From Nyssa sinensis (taxonomy: Eukaryota > Streptophyta > Magnoliopsida > Cornales > Nyssaceae): 64,000 nucleotides of DNA. The number at the start of each line of letters is the position of its first letter. The first letter of the stretch is position 1. The stretch lies in NCBI GenBank assembly GCA_008638375.1, contig VIRR01000504.1:1-64000 (forward strand), written 5' to 3'. This document shows, in pieces, positions 48,481 through 59,827 of this stretch. Both the position numbers and the translations under genes were made by a program. The notes below the pieces were generated by a model. The model did no database searches. It worked only from the letters and a program-made list of their open reading frames with translations, and was not told the origin of the DNA.

Positions 48481-51139
48481 AATATCTCTCATCTCCATAT
48501 TTTTCCACAAACCTGAATGCAAGAGAGGGAAGTCAGAACTTCATTACATGCAATTTAGAGAGAGGAATAATAGAGAGGAAAAGAGCAGCTAACATCAGGT
48601 ATAAATTTTACTCTTTGAATTTACAATCTCTAATGGAATTATATTTCAGTCATAACAGTGTTCGGCTGCTGGAAAAAGAAAAAAAAAACTGGGAAAAATT
48701 GTGTGATAAATTCTGCAACAATAGGAAATAATCTTGCTGCATCAATCTTTGCAGCTCCTTTCTTCACACTCTGTTTAGTTAAATTAAGTTCCTTGAGTCA
48801 TAAGTTCTTATGCCATATTATAAGTATAAATCTGTTGCCTGCTAATGCTCATCATTGTCTGGTTTCATCAGTAACCGTATGAAGCTGCTAAATGACATAA
48901 TTGGTTGGACTCTCTCCTAAATATCCCAATGCCGACTTTCTAATCTATAACCAACACACGAGAATTTATTATATAACTATTGTTGCTCGTTACAAGTTAT
49001 ACATGTACTAGTTATAATCCAATCACAGGTCCTTGACCACGTCCCAATAGTGAACTGTTTTAAAATAATTTGCTACTCCCTTGTGATATTATAGATGAAT
49101 ATAACTTAGTTAAAACCCCTATAGGTAACTATGAATTGTAGTTGACTGCTCCTATGTAATTATCAAAGTATAATTAAACTTAAATATGGTACCCCATTGC
49201 TGCAGCCTTGAAATCTATCCTCTCAAGTGTGACTCATCCCACAGCCGCAGCCTATACACAGGAAAAAAAAAAAAAAAGAGTAAGTAGCAACCGTAGCATT
49301 GGTATTGGTTTTGGCTCAAAGAGTCAAACTGAGGGGCATGGAATTAATATTAAAATCCAAGATTTATAAGCAGATAGCAAATATTTTAATGAGCTCAAGG
49401 AACATAGACTATATTAAATCTGAGGGCTAAATGCAATGATAAATTTAGTTTTAAGCTCAGCAAACTTGTAATGCTTTGTAAGGTAATAGAATCAAACTTT
49501 AAAATTTAATGAAGCTACCAGAAGAGTATACTCAAAGAGTATAACACCTAAGATTAAAGTTAGAAATTCATACACCTAAGACTTAAAGAGCTACCCAAAA
49601 AAGGTAACTAAAATAGAAAGAGATTTAATGATAATTAAATCGAGGGATATTATGGAATATGACCAGGCTTTGAAATGTGATTTTACGAATCGTTGAGGAA
49701 GGATTTTTGGATAAGCTTCTGGACTTCAGGTGAGTGTTTCATACCATATTGAGGTAGACATTTTCAGTATAGATATAAATATTGAACTCTTTTATGATGT
49801 ATCAACATATGATATCATTTTCTCTTATAGCCTTTGTTTCACAACTATACTGTATACGTTTTGAATGATCTATTGACAACTGTATTGTCTTCTTTGACTT
49901 AAGAAAATGTGTTCGTAAGATACTCAAACGTTATATGATTTTCTTACAAATGTTTGAACCGCTTTTACTGAATACCAAATAAGGAACTTTAATTTGAGTA
50001 ATTGAACTGCTATTGATGATTATTGATTTTGGATATGGTTTGGATATGATTTTGATGCTTTGAATAGAACACTTTTCTATGATTGGTCACTATTGAATAG
50101 GTTGTGATTTATCGAACCCTTCCAACAGGGTATATTGTGGTGAGCCGGTGTTGATACGGCATATCGAACTAGCTAGTTTATCGATCTTAGTCAGCGAGGT
50201 GCTAATTTGCTTGGCCATAGAAGTGGAATATATGATTTTTGAATGTGACTATTGAATATGAACCATGATTGAATTATGATTTATCGGACTATGATTTATT
50301 GAATATGATTTATTCGAACCATGACTTTGAATTATCGAACTATGATTTATCGAACCAAGATATCGGACTATGTTATCGAACTATGATTTATCGAACCAAG
50401 ATATCGAACTTGTTATCGAACTATGATTTTGAATTATGTTATCGAACGATGATTTATTGAACCAAGACTCATCGAACAGTGATTTATCGAACTATGATTC
50501 ATCGAACTATGTTATTGAACTATGATATTTATCTATTGAACTATGTTATTGATTTTCGATTTACGATTATCGTTAAATTGAGATTTATTGGAAATGAATT
50601 TGATACCGTTATCTTGTACTATAAATTAAGATAACATATGATATCTGATCATTGAATTTTCAGTATTGAATTATATAGTGGTTTTGAAACCCTTGGTATG
50701 TTATGGAATGCTTACGAGCTGGGATACTCACGAGCTGTTGAGCTCATAGGATTTTTATCCAATATATTTCAGGTAACGATATTGACAAAGAAATAGCAGG
50801 TTTCAGCCAGGATAGCCAGAGCCTTATAAACTATGAAACCTTTTTGTAGTAGGATTTTGCTAGTCATGATGTAGTTGTTTTTGGTAATTTTTGGACTGTA
50901 TATGACATCAGCAGGCTTTGAAAAATTACATCATGTACTTTTGGTAATTACTATGGAATGTATAAATAGATGAATGATGTTGACTTGGGAATGGATTGAC
51001 GCTTCCACTAATAGAAAAAAAAATTTATTCCGCTGCATTTGATTAATGAAAAAGAGAACAGGATTGTGACGATTGAAAAAGGCCTCGGTGGCCGATCACG
51101 AACCCCTGATCCGCATAAGCCGGATTTTGGGTCGTGACA

Positions 51140-52142
51140 CACCGAGCTTTGACCCAGGGGTACTATTGGCTCGGCATGCTCAGACACTTCAAGGGGTATG
51201 TAAAGAAATGTGATAAATGTCAGCGCTTTATCCTATATCAACATCAGCCACACCATAAGCTCACACTTATCGCTATTCAATGGATTTTTGCCCAATGGGG
51301 AATGGACATTGTAGGGCCGCTGCCGAAGGCCCCCTAGAATAGAAGATATCTGCTCGCCGCCATCAATTATTTTTCCAAGTGGGCGGAGGCGAAACCCCTA
51401 ACTCACATTACCAAGGCAGAGGTGAGGTATTTCACTTGCAAGAACATAGTCTGCAGGTTTGGTGTGCCCCATGTTATCATCTCTGACAATGGCACCTAAT
51501 TCGCTGGGAAGGTATTTGGGAAATTCTATAGCGACTTGCATATTAGCCACCACTTCTCCTCACCAGGACACCCCCAGGCTAATAGACAGGCTGAGGTCAC
51601 CAACTGAACGATCCTTGACGCTATCAAAAGGAGGTTGGAACAGGCCAAAGGAAGATGGGTCGAAGAGCTCCCGGAAGCGCTCTGGGCATACCGAACCACA
51701 AGAAGGACATCAACCGTCGAGATGCCATTTTCTCATTACATATGGCACTAAGGCGGTCATTCTTGTTGAAATCGGCATGCCCACGCTAAGGACGGAAGCC
51801 TTTACTCAAGAATCCAATGATCGCCAACTGACAGAAAGCCTCAACTTGCTAGAAGAAAGGAGGGAGCAAGCTGGAATCATGGCTGAGGAGTATCGGCGTA
51901 GAGTAGCCAAGAGTTTTGATCGTAAGGTGATACCCACGATTTTCCAGCTCGGCGACCTTGTCTTGAGAAGGGCTTTTCCCAACACCAAAGATCCCACCAT
52001 GGAAAAACTCTCCCCGAATTGGGAGGGACCCTATAGAGTCATTAGAATTGCCAGGCCCATGACCTACTGGTTAGAAGATATGTCTGGTAAGCCGGTTCCT
52101 AGGCCTGGGAATATTGAGCACTTAAGAAGATATTATCAATAA
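51140..52142 (+). pseudogene. Tat integrase, C-terminal piece
   Basis: Resumes with the finger Cys pair (CDKCQRF), then the catalytic core: MDIVGPL (first Asp near 51306), ISDNGT (second Asp near 51485), and a GHPQANRQAEVTN stretch with the Glu. Stops are visible after GPLPKAP, in the SDNGT region and after AEVTN, plus frame changes near 51720-51780. It ends with an open C-terminal tail (GDLVLRRAF, then NWEGPYRV) to TAA at 52142. Confidence 0.8.
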
Positions 52143-52164
52143 AGCATCCCTTCTATTTCAAAAG

Positions 52165-52590
52165 GGCTTCTCAGTCAATGTACGGATCTCCAAATCTGGT
52201 CCATTTAAAAAGGCCTCTACGAACAAAAGTGCTGTAGGCATGGTCTCAAATCAATGCACAGGTCTCCAGACCTGGTCAATTTAAAAAGGCCCCTATGAGA
52301 AAGAGTGCTGTCGGCATGGTTTCAATTCCATGCACAGGTCCCCGAACCTGGTCCATTTAAAAAGGCCCCTACGAGCAAGAGTGCTGTTGGCATGGTCTCA
52401 ATTCAATGCACAGGTCTCCAGACCTGATCCATTTAAAAAGGCCCCTACGAGCAAGAGTGTTGCAGGCATTGTCTCAATACAATACATAGATCTCCAGATC
52501 TGGTCTATTTCAAAAAGATCCCTACGAACACAATTGTTGTAGGCATGGTTTCAACGCAATATATGTATCCTCAGATATGGTCTATTTATG
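52165..52590 (+). repeat. 76-bp tandem repeat in the Tat 3' spacer
   Basis: TGGTYTCAA recurs at 52241, 52317, 52393, 52469 (variant) and 52546. Each unit contains CAGGTCTCCAGACCTGGTC, itself a short inverted repeat (AGGTCTCCAGACCT). It directly follows the pol stop. Confidence 0.85.
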
Positions 52591-52599
52591 GGCATGGTT

Positions 52600-53040
52600 C
52601 CAAGTTTATCAGGTCTGAAGATTTATTAGTCACCCTACATTATTGCAAGTGTTTCACCTCTGGTTCCCCGGCTGAGGGATAATGCTTCCAGGTTTGAAAT
52701 ATCTTCTTGTTAATTACATTAATGTTTCACCTCTGGATCCCTGGCTGAGGGATAGTGTGTCCAGGTATGATGTTTTATTGATAATCGGGTGTGACTTTTA
52801 TTAAGTAACGTGTTTTGTTACAAGTATTTCACCTCTGGATCCCCAACTGAGGAACAATTCTTTAAAAATCTGAAGCCTCATCATCTATCAGGTCTGAGAG
52901 ATTGTCAATCATCGGGTCTGAAGTATTATTAAGTTCCTTGTTATTTGTCAAGTGCTTTACTTCTGGATCCCATACTGAGGGATGATTCATTTAGGTCTGA
53001 AGTATGATTAACTGGGTTGTTAAAATACAAGTATTTCAGA
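52600..53040 (+). repeat. Irregular direct repeats in the Tat spacer
   Basis: The phrase TTTCACCTCTGGATCCCC, followed by GGCTGAGGGAT or variants, recurs about four times at uneven spacing, with TCAGGTCTGAAG phrases between. No coding sequence. Confidence 0.7.
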
Positions 53041-53132
53041 TCCACACAACAAGCGATAAAGAACAATTACTTTTTATTAATAGAAGCCTGAAAAGGCTGA
53101 AGATTACAACGAAGAAATAAAAATAGTACGGT

Positions 53133-53941
53133 CTAACCTAAATTGACTAAGGGAACGGCAGAAATAGGCACTGCATCCTCAACCACGATACCCTCAACCG
53201 ACAAGACTGGAGCAGGCATAGGAGAAGTTGGATTTGAATCTTCCACTTCCACTTCGTCAACCCCCGAGATGTCCAAGTCAGGGTAGAGCTTTTGGACCCT
53301 CTTCCTTGAAGAGAAGATAGCCAGTATCCACGAACTCACGCCCCATAGAGTTGACTTGATCCATCAGCTCAGCCTTGGCCGCCACTCGGGCCTCCTCCAA
53401 CCTCCGAGCCGTCACTGCCTCCGTCTCCTCGAGCTGTTTCTGCAACATCTCTACTCGTTGGGCCTGCCCGTTCCTCTAGAGAAACATTGAGTTCAGGGCA
53501 ACCACTGCCTCTTTGTATCTCGTATCGAGGGACTCACACTTCTCCTCCAAGGAACGAACTGAAGCTCGGGAGGCCTCGAGCTCAGTGCGGGAGGTGTCCA
53601 GCTCGGTTTGCAGATGCCTTACCCTTCGAATGATCCAGAAGGGCAGCCATCACCTGAGTAGCCTGCAAAAGATAAACAGAAGAATTAAAAGGAGAAGAAA
53701 CAATAAACAATAGCAAAAACCTTTCTTGCGATAAAAACTTACCCTTGCATGACCTATCATAAAGTCTATGGTGATTTGTCGTGCACTCATACCCTCGAAG
53801 GATGAGGCAAACGACGCTTCAAAGGCCTGCCTCACGGCTTCTGCCCCCGAAGAAGCATTGGAAACGCCGGGGGGGGGGACTAAGTTTGGCCTCCCCGTGC
53901 TCCGGGGTGCCGAACCTGCTTCTCAAGAAGGAGGTGGTATG
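53133..53941 (-). pseudogene. Tat antisense gene, 3' part (coiled coil) with an intron
   Basis: Minus-strand continuation of the antisense gene beginning at 58790. After ARQITIDFMIGHAR an intron 53663-53742 (donor GTAAGT, T-rich tract, acceptor TTTGCAG) separates an exon with a long heptad-like stretch (LEASRASVRSLEEKCESLD, later LQKQLEETEAVTARRLEEA). It ends in an acidic/Pro tail with stop at 53133-53135. A premature TAG and frame changes are present. Antisense genes between pol and the 3' LTR are known in Tat elements; their role is unsettled. Confidence 0.6.
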
Positions 53942-54415
53942 TGTAACGACCCTGACCTCAATGGCATGATATTGTCCGCTTTGGGTCTCAGCCCTCACGG
54001 TTTTGTTCTTGGGCTTTCACCCAAAAGGCCTCATACCATATAGGGGTCAGTCCGCACTTATGAATACCCCCGCTTTCCCTTCCCCAGGCGATGTGGGATG
54101 AGAGCTTTCACCCACTCAGGGGCTGCAACCCTCTATCCACCCCTCACAAGGCTCGACGTCTTCGTCGAAGGGCCCCCTCACAGGCACACTTCCTGCTGGG
54201 GTGCATTCTGATACCACTGTAACGATCCTGACCTCAATGGCATGATATTGTTTGCTTTGGGTCTCAGCCCTCACAGTTTTGTTCTTCGGCTTTCACCCAA
54301 AAGGCCTCATACCATATAGGGGTCAGTCCGCACTTATGAATACCTCTGCTTTCCCTTCCCCAGGCGATGTGGGATGAGAGCTTTCACCCACTCAGGGGCT
54401 GCAACCCTCTATCCA
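53942..54415 (-). mobile_element. TRIM retrotransposon (474 bp), both LTRs present
   Basis: Two 198-bp direct repeats, 53942-54139 and 54218-54415, differ at about 7 positions (about 96% identical). Read on the minus strand, the LTR starts TGGATAGAGGG and ends CGTTACA. One base after the first LTR comes TGGTATCAGA, the initiator-Met tRNA primer site (54207-54216). TGAGGGG (54140-54146) is the polypurine tract right before the second LTR. The internal part is only 78 bp with no coding capacity. It therefore relies on other elements' proteins. Left flank GTATG; the matching right flank lies at 57711, beyond the adjoining long LTR. Confidence 0.9.
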
Positions 54416-55058
54416 ACTCTGTCACGACCCGAAACCCGGCCCACGCGGATTAGCGGTTCGTGATCGGCCACCGAGGCTTTTTCCAATGATCACAATGCTT
54501 TTCTGATTTCCATACTATCAAATGCAGCGGAATAAATTTATTTTTCTATTGCAGGAAGCGTAATCAACACTATAATCAACATCAGTCATCCATTTATACA
54601 TTTCATAGTAATTACAAAAAGTACATGATGTAATTTTTCCAAAGCTTGTTGATGTCATATTCGATATACAGTCCAAAAATTCCCAAGAGCAACTACATCA
54701 TGACTGGCAAAATCCTATCACAAAAAGGGTTTATAGTTTTACAAGCTTCCATCTAGTCTGACTGAACCTGCTATTTCTTTTCCCATATCATCACCTGAAA
54801 TAGGATAAAAATCCTATGAGCTCAACAGCTCGTGACTATCCCAGCTCGTGAGCATTCCAGCTCGTGAGCATTCCATAACATACCAAGGGTTTCAAACAAT
54901 TATATAATTCAATACTGAAATGTCAATGATCAGATATCATATGTTATCTTAATTATAGTACAAGATAACGGTATCAAATTCAGTTCCAATATATCTCAAT
55001 TCAAAGATAATCGTAAATCGATAATCAATAAATCAAAATCACAATTCAATATCATGGT

Positions 55059-55400
55059 TCAATTTCTAAATTCATAGTTCAATAATTCATAATTCGATAA
55101 TTCATATTCATGGTTCAATAACCCAAATTCATAGTTCAATAATTCATAAGTCGATAATTCATATTCATGGTTCAATAACCCAAATTCATAGTTCAATAAT
55201 TCATAATTCGATAATTCAGATTCATGGTTCAATAACCCAAATTCATAGTTCAATAAATCATAGTTCGATAATTCAAATTTATGGTTCAATAACCCAAATT
55301 CATAGTTCAATAAATCATAGTTCGATAATTCAGATTCATGGTTCAATAACCCAAATTCATAGTTCAATAAATCATAGTTCGATAATTCAGATTCATGGTT
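55059..55400 (-). repeat. 57-bp minisatellite in long LTR copy 5
   Basis: TGGTTCRAT recurs at 55111, 55168, 55225, 55282, 55339 and 55396, exactly 57 bp apart. Because 57 is a multiple of three, the minus strand stays open as a 19-residue repeat. That is a by-product of the period rather than evidence of a gene. Confidence 0.9.
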
Positions 55401-57410
55401 CGATTTTCAATATTCATATTCAAAATCATATATTCCACTTCTATATATGGTCAGCAAATTAACCCTCGCTGACTGAGATCATAGGCTAGCTAGTTCGATA
55501 TGCCGTATCAACACCGGCTCACCACAATATACCCTGTGGGATGGGTTCGATAAATCACAACCTATTCGATAGTGATTAATCATAGAAGAGTGTTCTATTC
55601 AAAGCATCAAAATCATATCCAAATCGTATCCAAAATCAATAATCATCAATAGTAGTTCGATTACTCAAATCAAAGTTCTTTATTTGATATTTAGTTAAAA
55701 CAGTTCCACATTTGTGAAAAAAATCATATAACATTTGAGTATCTTACAAACACATTTTCTTAAGTCAAAGAAGACAATATAGTTGTCAATAGGTCATTCA
55801 AAACGTATACAATATAACTGTTAAACAAAGGCTACAAAGGAAAACGATTTCATATGTCGATATATATCATAACAGAGTTCAATATTTATATCTATACTGA
55901 AAATGTCTACCTCAATATCGTATGAAATACTCACCTGAATTCCGAAAGCTTAACTCCAAAAATCCTTCCTTAACGAGGATCCCTATAATCACAATTCAAC
56001 CGTTAATTTTTAAGTATCTTATCTGATAAAACGGACTCTACTATTGAGTTCGGAATGTTGAAGAAAGTTAATTTAGACCTTCTCGGCTTTTTATTTGGTC
56101 TTGGGTACGTTAGGGGTAATTTGGTTATTTACACCTTAACGTGTCTTATTTTTTGGAGTCCCGTCTCGTAAAACGGATCCCACCATTGGGTTCAGAACGT
56201 CCAAAATAGTCAAAATATACTATTTGTTTACTTTATTTGGACTTCGTTTGACTTGTTTTAGAACTTGGGATATTTTCATAATTTTTTCTTATTTAAATAA
56301 TTATTTAATTAAAGAATATTTTACTACTTGGGTCATAATATAATTATTATAACTTTTGTGTAACATTTATAATTTCACAAAGCCTTATTCCAATTTGGAA
56401 TAGGCAAACAAAGGATTAAATCTAAACTTGGATAAGCTATCCTTATTCTCAATTCCAATCCAATTTCTATTTGCTATCTCTGTGTCCAAACAGCCCCAAT
56501 TCCATGATTTTAAAATTTTAAAAATTATAAAATACTTGGATCCAACCCATGGGTGGCTGGGCGGGTCAACCCGACCCGACCCGTGGCCCACAAGCCCAAG
56601 AAAGCCAACACGCACAGCACGCCTAGCGTGCTGGCAGCCATGCGCCGGTGGTCTTTTCCGGCCACGGCGGTCCTTTTCCGGCGACGTTTCGACGTCCAAC
56701 CACTTGGGTCATCTTCTACACTTCATGGGCTTTCCATATCTACCCTCGGAATTTAATTTGGACCACCGGAAGGCCTCGGAAAGTGGAGTTGCAGCCAGCT
56801 CCGGCGAGCTGTCCCAACTTTCCGGCGAACTGAGTTTTCACTTTTTCATGGCTTTTTAGCCATTGTTTTGAGCCCAAATTTTACCTACAAGTTGCTGCAC
56901 TTATGGGCAACAATTCCCAATTCATAAAACGAGGTAAATCGCTCAAAAACTCAATGACCCGAAAATTTCTTCCAAACTTTAAATTGGTTTTTTTCACTTG
57001 TTTCTTAACCAAATGAGCTGCGGTTTCTTCCTAAATTCACCATTTTTCATGCTCTTTAAAACCATATAATTATCTTTAAGCTTTAGGCAATTATACAAAA
57101 AAGCCAGCAAATTCGAACCATGAAAATTATAGAGTTTTCTTACCTTTTTCTTCTTGTTTCTCCTTCTTTCTTTCTGTTTTCTACTTCTGAATACCCCAGA
57201 GTCCTTTAGCTTCAACCTCTCTTCTTCTGATTTTCTCTTTTCTCAAAAGTAGTTCAATGTATATATGTATATATCTCACTTCCTCTCCCTCTCTCTCTCT
57301 CTAAATCAGATTTGCCTACCCCTTCCATGCCCTGAAGTTTACTGCCACACATAACCCACTTACACACTCCATCTCTCACCATGCCACTTTGAGTGTGGCA
57401 CACTCCATCA

Positions 57411-57573
57411 CACATACACACACACACACCTAACACACACACACCCACACGACACACACCATAATCTGATATATATATATATATATTTATATATTTAAAA
57501 TTTATTATTATTATTATTATTATATATTTTGTTTTCATTTTTTTTATTTATTTATTTACTTATTTAAGATTAT

Positions 57574-57605
<32 letters not shown>

Positions 57606-57610
57606 TATTT
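57411..57610. repeat. CA, TA and ATT microsatellite cluster
   Basis: CACACA tracts (57411-57460), TATATA (57471-57495) and ATT/TTTA runs (57500-57600) inside the long LTR copy 5. Confidence 0.85.
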
Positions 57611-57710
57611 TTAGCTTATGGTTCGGGTTTACATGTCATGGCCCGGGTTCACCGGGTCGGGTACCGGCTAACTCGGTTCGGTCCCACCTAACTCGGGTCG
57701 GGGTATTACA

Positions 57711-58790
57711 GTATGGCCCCCTGAGGAGAGGTCGGAGGGGGAAGTGGCGAGATCGGGGCGGCAGTGGCAGCATTCACCTCAGCAGGACGGGACACCCTGG
57801 CTTCCGCCCTCCTTTTCTTTTGAGCTAGATGGGGGGCGGTAGAAGAAGACGGGCCACGGCCTTCTTCTTGGTACTCGGGACGTAGCCGGCCAGCACTGAC
57901 TTCTTCAGTACTGCAACCTCGTTCTTCACTAGATTTTCCTCCATCAGGTTTTTTGGAGATAGGATCTAATAGTGAGGTCGGTGGATGGGTTACAGCAGGA
58001 GCCGATACTTGTCTTGGAGTTTTGGTGTAAAAATCGGCCTCCTCCAAGCCTTCTTATCTGCAGAAGAATGTGAAAATAGAGAAAAATGGTGAGATGATCA
58101 GAGCAAGAAAAAGAATAAAGAAAAACTACCATATACAGATCTGAAGACTCACCCTTAATGCCGGTGTGCCGAGGAAAAAGACTAAGCCGGTTCTCAAAGT
58201 CTTCATGCATGCTCACAGCCTCCTCCGACAAAAAAATATCACTTCTTCCATGTCTTGTTGGAAGTAGGTACTGAAGTCAGAGGCCTGAACCGTTGGTCAA
58301 AGGACATGTAGTAAAGTCCCTTTGACATGATGTACTTTATGTCCATCTGACTTCGGATGAGGTCTGGATCTACCTGGACCCCATTCTTATGGCCTAATAC
58401 TAAAAAGGCCATAAGTTGCCTCCAGCTGTTTATATTCAGTTCGGCAGGGCAAATATTAAACCAGGTGAAGAATTCGTTCTGGAGGGGATGTAGAGGAAAT
58501 CGTATGCCTATCTCAAACCACTCGAGATAGTCACAGATCTCCCCTCGCTCAACGTCGGAGGGACGATCAGATTGCCTAGGGACCCTACAGAACACATTTT
58601 TTGGGAACATATATTGTTTTTTGAGAGCTTTTAGCACCCCCTTGGTGATAGCACTCTCCCCCTTTTCTCTCTAGGATCGGTCTGATGTACCGGCTTCCCT
58701 ATCCCCAGACTCTTGATTAGACTCAGAAGAGGAAGAAGAAGAAGAAGTAAAAGAAGAAGAAGAAGAAGAAGGAACATTGCCACTACCCAT
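57711..58790 (-). pseudogene. Tat antisense gene, 5' part (Transposase_28-like)
   Basis: Start ATG at 58788-58790, then a Ser-rich tract and, after a TAG near 58674, a region (KQYMFPKNVFCRV, then GIRFPLHPLQNEFFTWFNI, then NSWRQLMAFLVLG) like the 'putative gypsy type transposon' family PF04195. A frameshift near 58230 precedes HEDFENRLSLFPRHTGIK. An intron at 58058-58152 (GTGAGT donor, TTCTGCAG acceptor) follows. The next exon is Pro/Ser-rich and runs to 57711, where the TRIM plus long LTR interrupt it; it resumes at 53941 minus. Confidence 0.65.
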
Positions 58791-59400
58791 TTCTGATATG
58801 CCAAAAATATGCGAACCAACCAGAACTTGAAACGTGTTTGAATTTACTGTATGCAGGTCACGAAGTAACTAGCCGTACCGATCTGACGTCGGACTAAGGG
58901 ACTCGGAAGGACTACTTCTCACAGGTATCGACCTTAGGAGTACCGACCTCAGTAATACCGGTCCCAACAATGCCGACCTCGTCGTCGTCATCATTTTGGC
59001 CTACTGACCTCGGAACAATGGGACAAACGGCGATGTGAAGCAGGTAGCCCTGTAAAACAGCAGGGCAGGTGGTGACAGTGAGACAGGTGATCATGATGGG
59101 ACTGCCACCGCCAGACAACAGTAAATCCCAAACTTTGCTCCACCAACTACTATCCACTTTGGTAGACAATCAACCTATCATTATAACCCTTAAGGTACAT
59201 TGAAGGAGAGATAACTTTTTTGACTTTTACTTTGAGTTTTGCTTATATTCTATTAACTTCATTATCGGAGTGTCTACCGCCAGAACCATCTCAGTGACAA
59301 CTTGACCCCATCTTTTCAGATTTTACAGTGACGAAGTACAAAGTCTTGACGGATCACAAAATTACAGCATCAATTACTTACTAGTATATATTTCTGTCAG
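58791..59400 (+). other. Tat 3' untranslated region and probable 3' LTR remnant
   Basis: Noncoding. CCGACCTCAGTAATACCGG-type phrases recur at 58925-58985. The right part has the Tat LTR-tail-like ATCGGAGTGTCTACCGCCAG and CTTTTCAG. Borders could not be fixed because no 5' LTR match was found. Confidence 0.45.
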
Positions 59401-59660
59401 TACTTTTAAAGTATTTTAATTTAATGTTGAATATTAGCTAGGCGCGCAGGTGGTGGGTGTGGGTCGGTGCCTGCCTTGGTTCCCGAGAATTTCAAACTTG
59501 TTAATTTGTTACTACATTAATTATACAATACAAAGCAAGTACTGTTAAGCCATTTTGTTCGTCCTTTCTTCAAGTACTGTCTCAAAGTCAAACCTCCAAA
59601 ACTCAAAGGTTAGCTCCTAGTATTAATATATAAGATCACATCGCAGTTGACTCTGTAAAG
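59401..59660. other. Upstream region of the RING gene
   Basis: Noncoding; nothing specific seen apart from general A/T richness. Confidence 0.4.
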
Positions 59661-59668
59661 CAAGTTGG

Positions 59669-59678
59669 TATATAAAAG
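59669..59678 (+). promoter_or_regulatory. TATA box of the RING-H2 gene
   Basis: TATATAAAAG at 59669-59678 is followed at a suitable distance by a pyrimidine-rich stretch (TTTTCTTTCCCTCACTTC, about 59698-59715) that could be the transcript start. This leaves a 5' leader of about 120 bp before ATG 59828. Confidence 0.5.
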
Positions 59679-59827
59679 GAAAGGGCGGCTCGGACTGTTT
59701 TCTTTCCCTCACTTCTTCATATATATATTTAGCTAGCTGCAGTGCATAACAAAGCCCCCCCAAAAATTAAAAGCTGAGAAAGAAGATAAGAAATTAAATT
59801 ATATAAAGGGGCCGGCCACCGGGAAGA

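Larger units (their letters stand above)
47854..51139 (+). mobile_element. Complete long LTR-like block, copy 4 (3286 bp), TSD CACCG
   Basis: Starts TGTAACGCCCTGACCC and ends GGGTCGTGACA. CACCG is present at 47849-47853 and 51140-51144, and removing the block plus one CACCG rejoins the integrase reading frame. Its length is within 3 bp of copy 2. It has the hairpin, the GAACTATGA repeats (about 50270-50540) and a TATA-like sequence. No internal domain or primer site is visible. Confidence 0.85.
54420..57710 (-). mobile_element. Complete long LTR-like block, copy 5 (3291 bp), reverse orientation
   Basis: Read on the minus strand it starts TGTAATACCCCGACCC and ends GGGTCGTGACA. It is separated from the TRIM by only ACTC (54416-54419). 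It lacks its own 5-bp duplication; instead GTATG at 57711-57715 matches the left flank of the TRIM (53937-53941). It contains a 57-bp minisatellite (55059-55400) and A/T microsatellites (57470-57610). Same length class as copies 2 and 4. Confidence 0.8.
43300..59400 (+). mobile_element. Ty3/gypsy Tat-lineage retrotransposon, nested and decayed
   Basis: A leader with GCTTGACGCCAGTCTGTGG at 43311-43330 (the Tat-type GCCGTCTGTGGGAA region) is followed by gag, protease, RT, RNase H, a second archaeal-type RNase H, integrase, a repeat-rich spacer and an antisense gene. The second RNase H and the antisense gene are marks of the Tat lineage. The right end (about 59255-59345, with ATCGGAGTGTCTACC and ACAACTTGACCCC) looks like Tat LTR tail. 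Exact LTR borders and target duplication were not found. Two later insertions (47854-51139 and 53942-57710) account for about 7 kb. Confidence 0.8.

Noticed and set aside
52165..53040. Repeat arrays as a CRISPR array
   Set aside because: Contiguous near-identical 76-bp units without spacers, within a plant retrotransposon.
53942..54415. The short direct repeats as a Cassandra (5S-bearing) TRIM
   Set aside because: No 5S rRNA-like internal promoter is visible in the LTR, so only a generic TRIM call is made.
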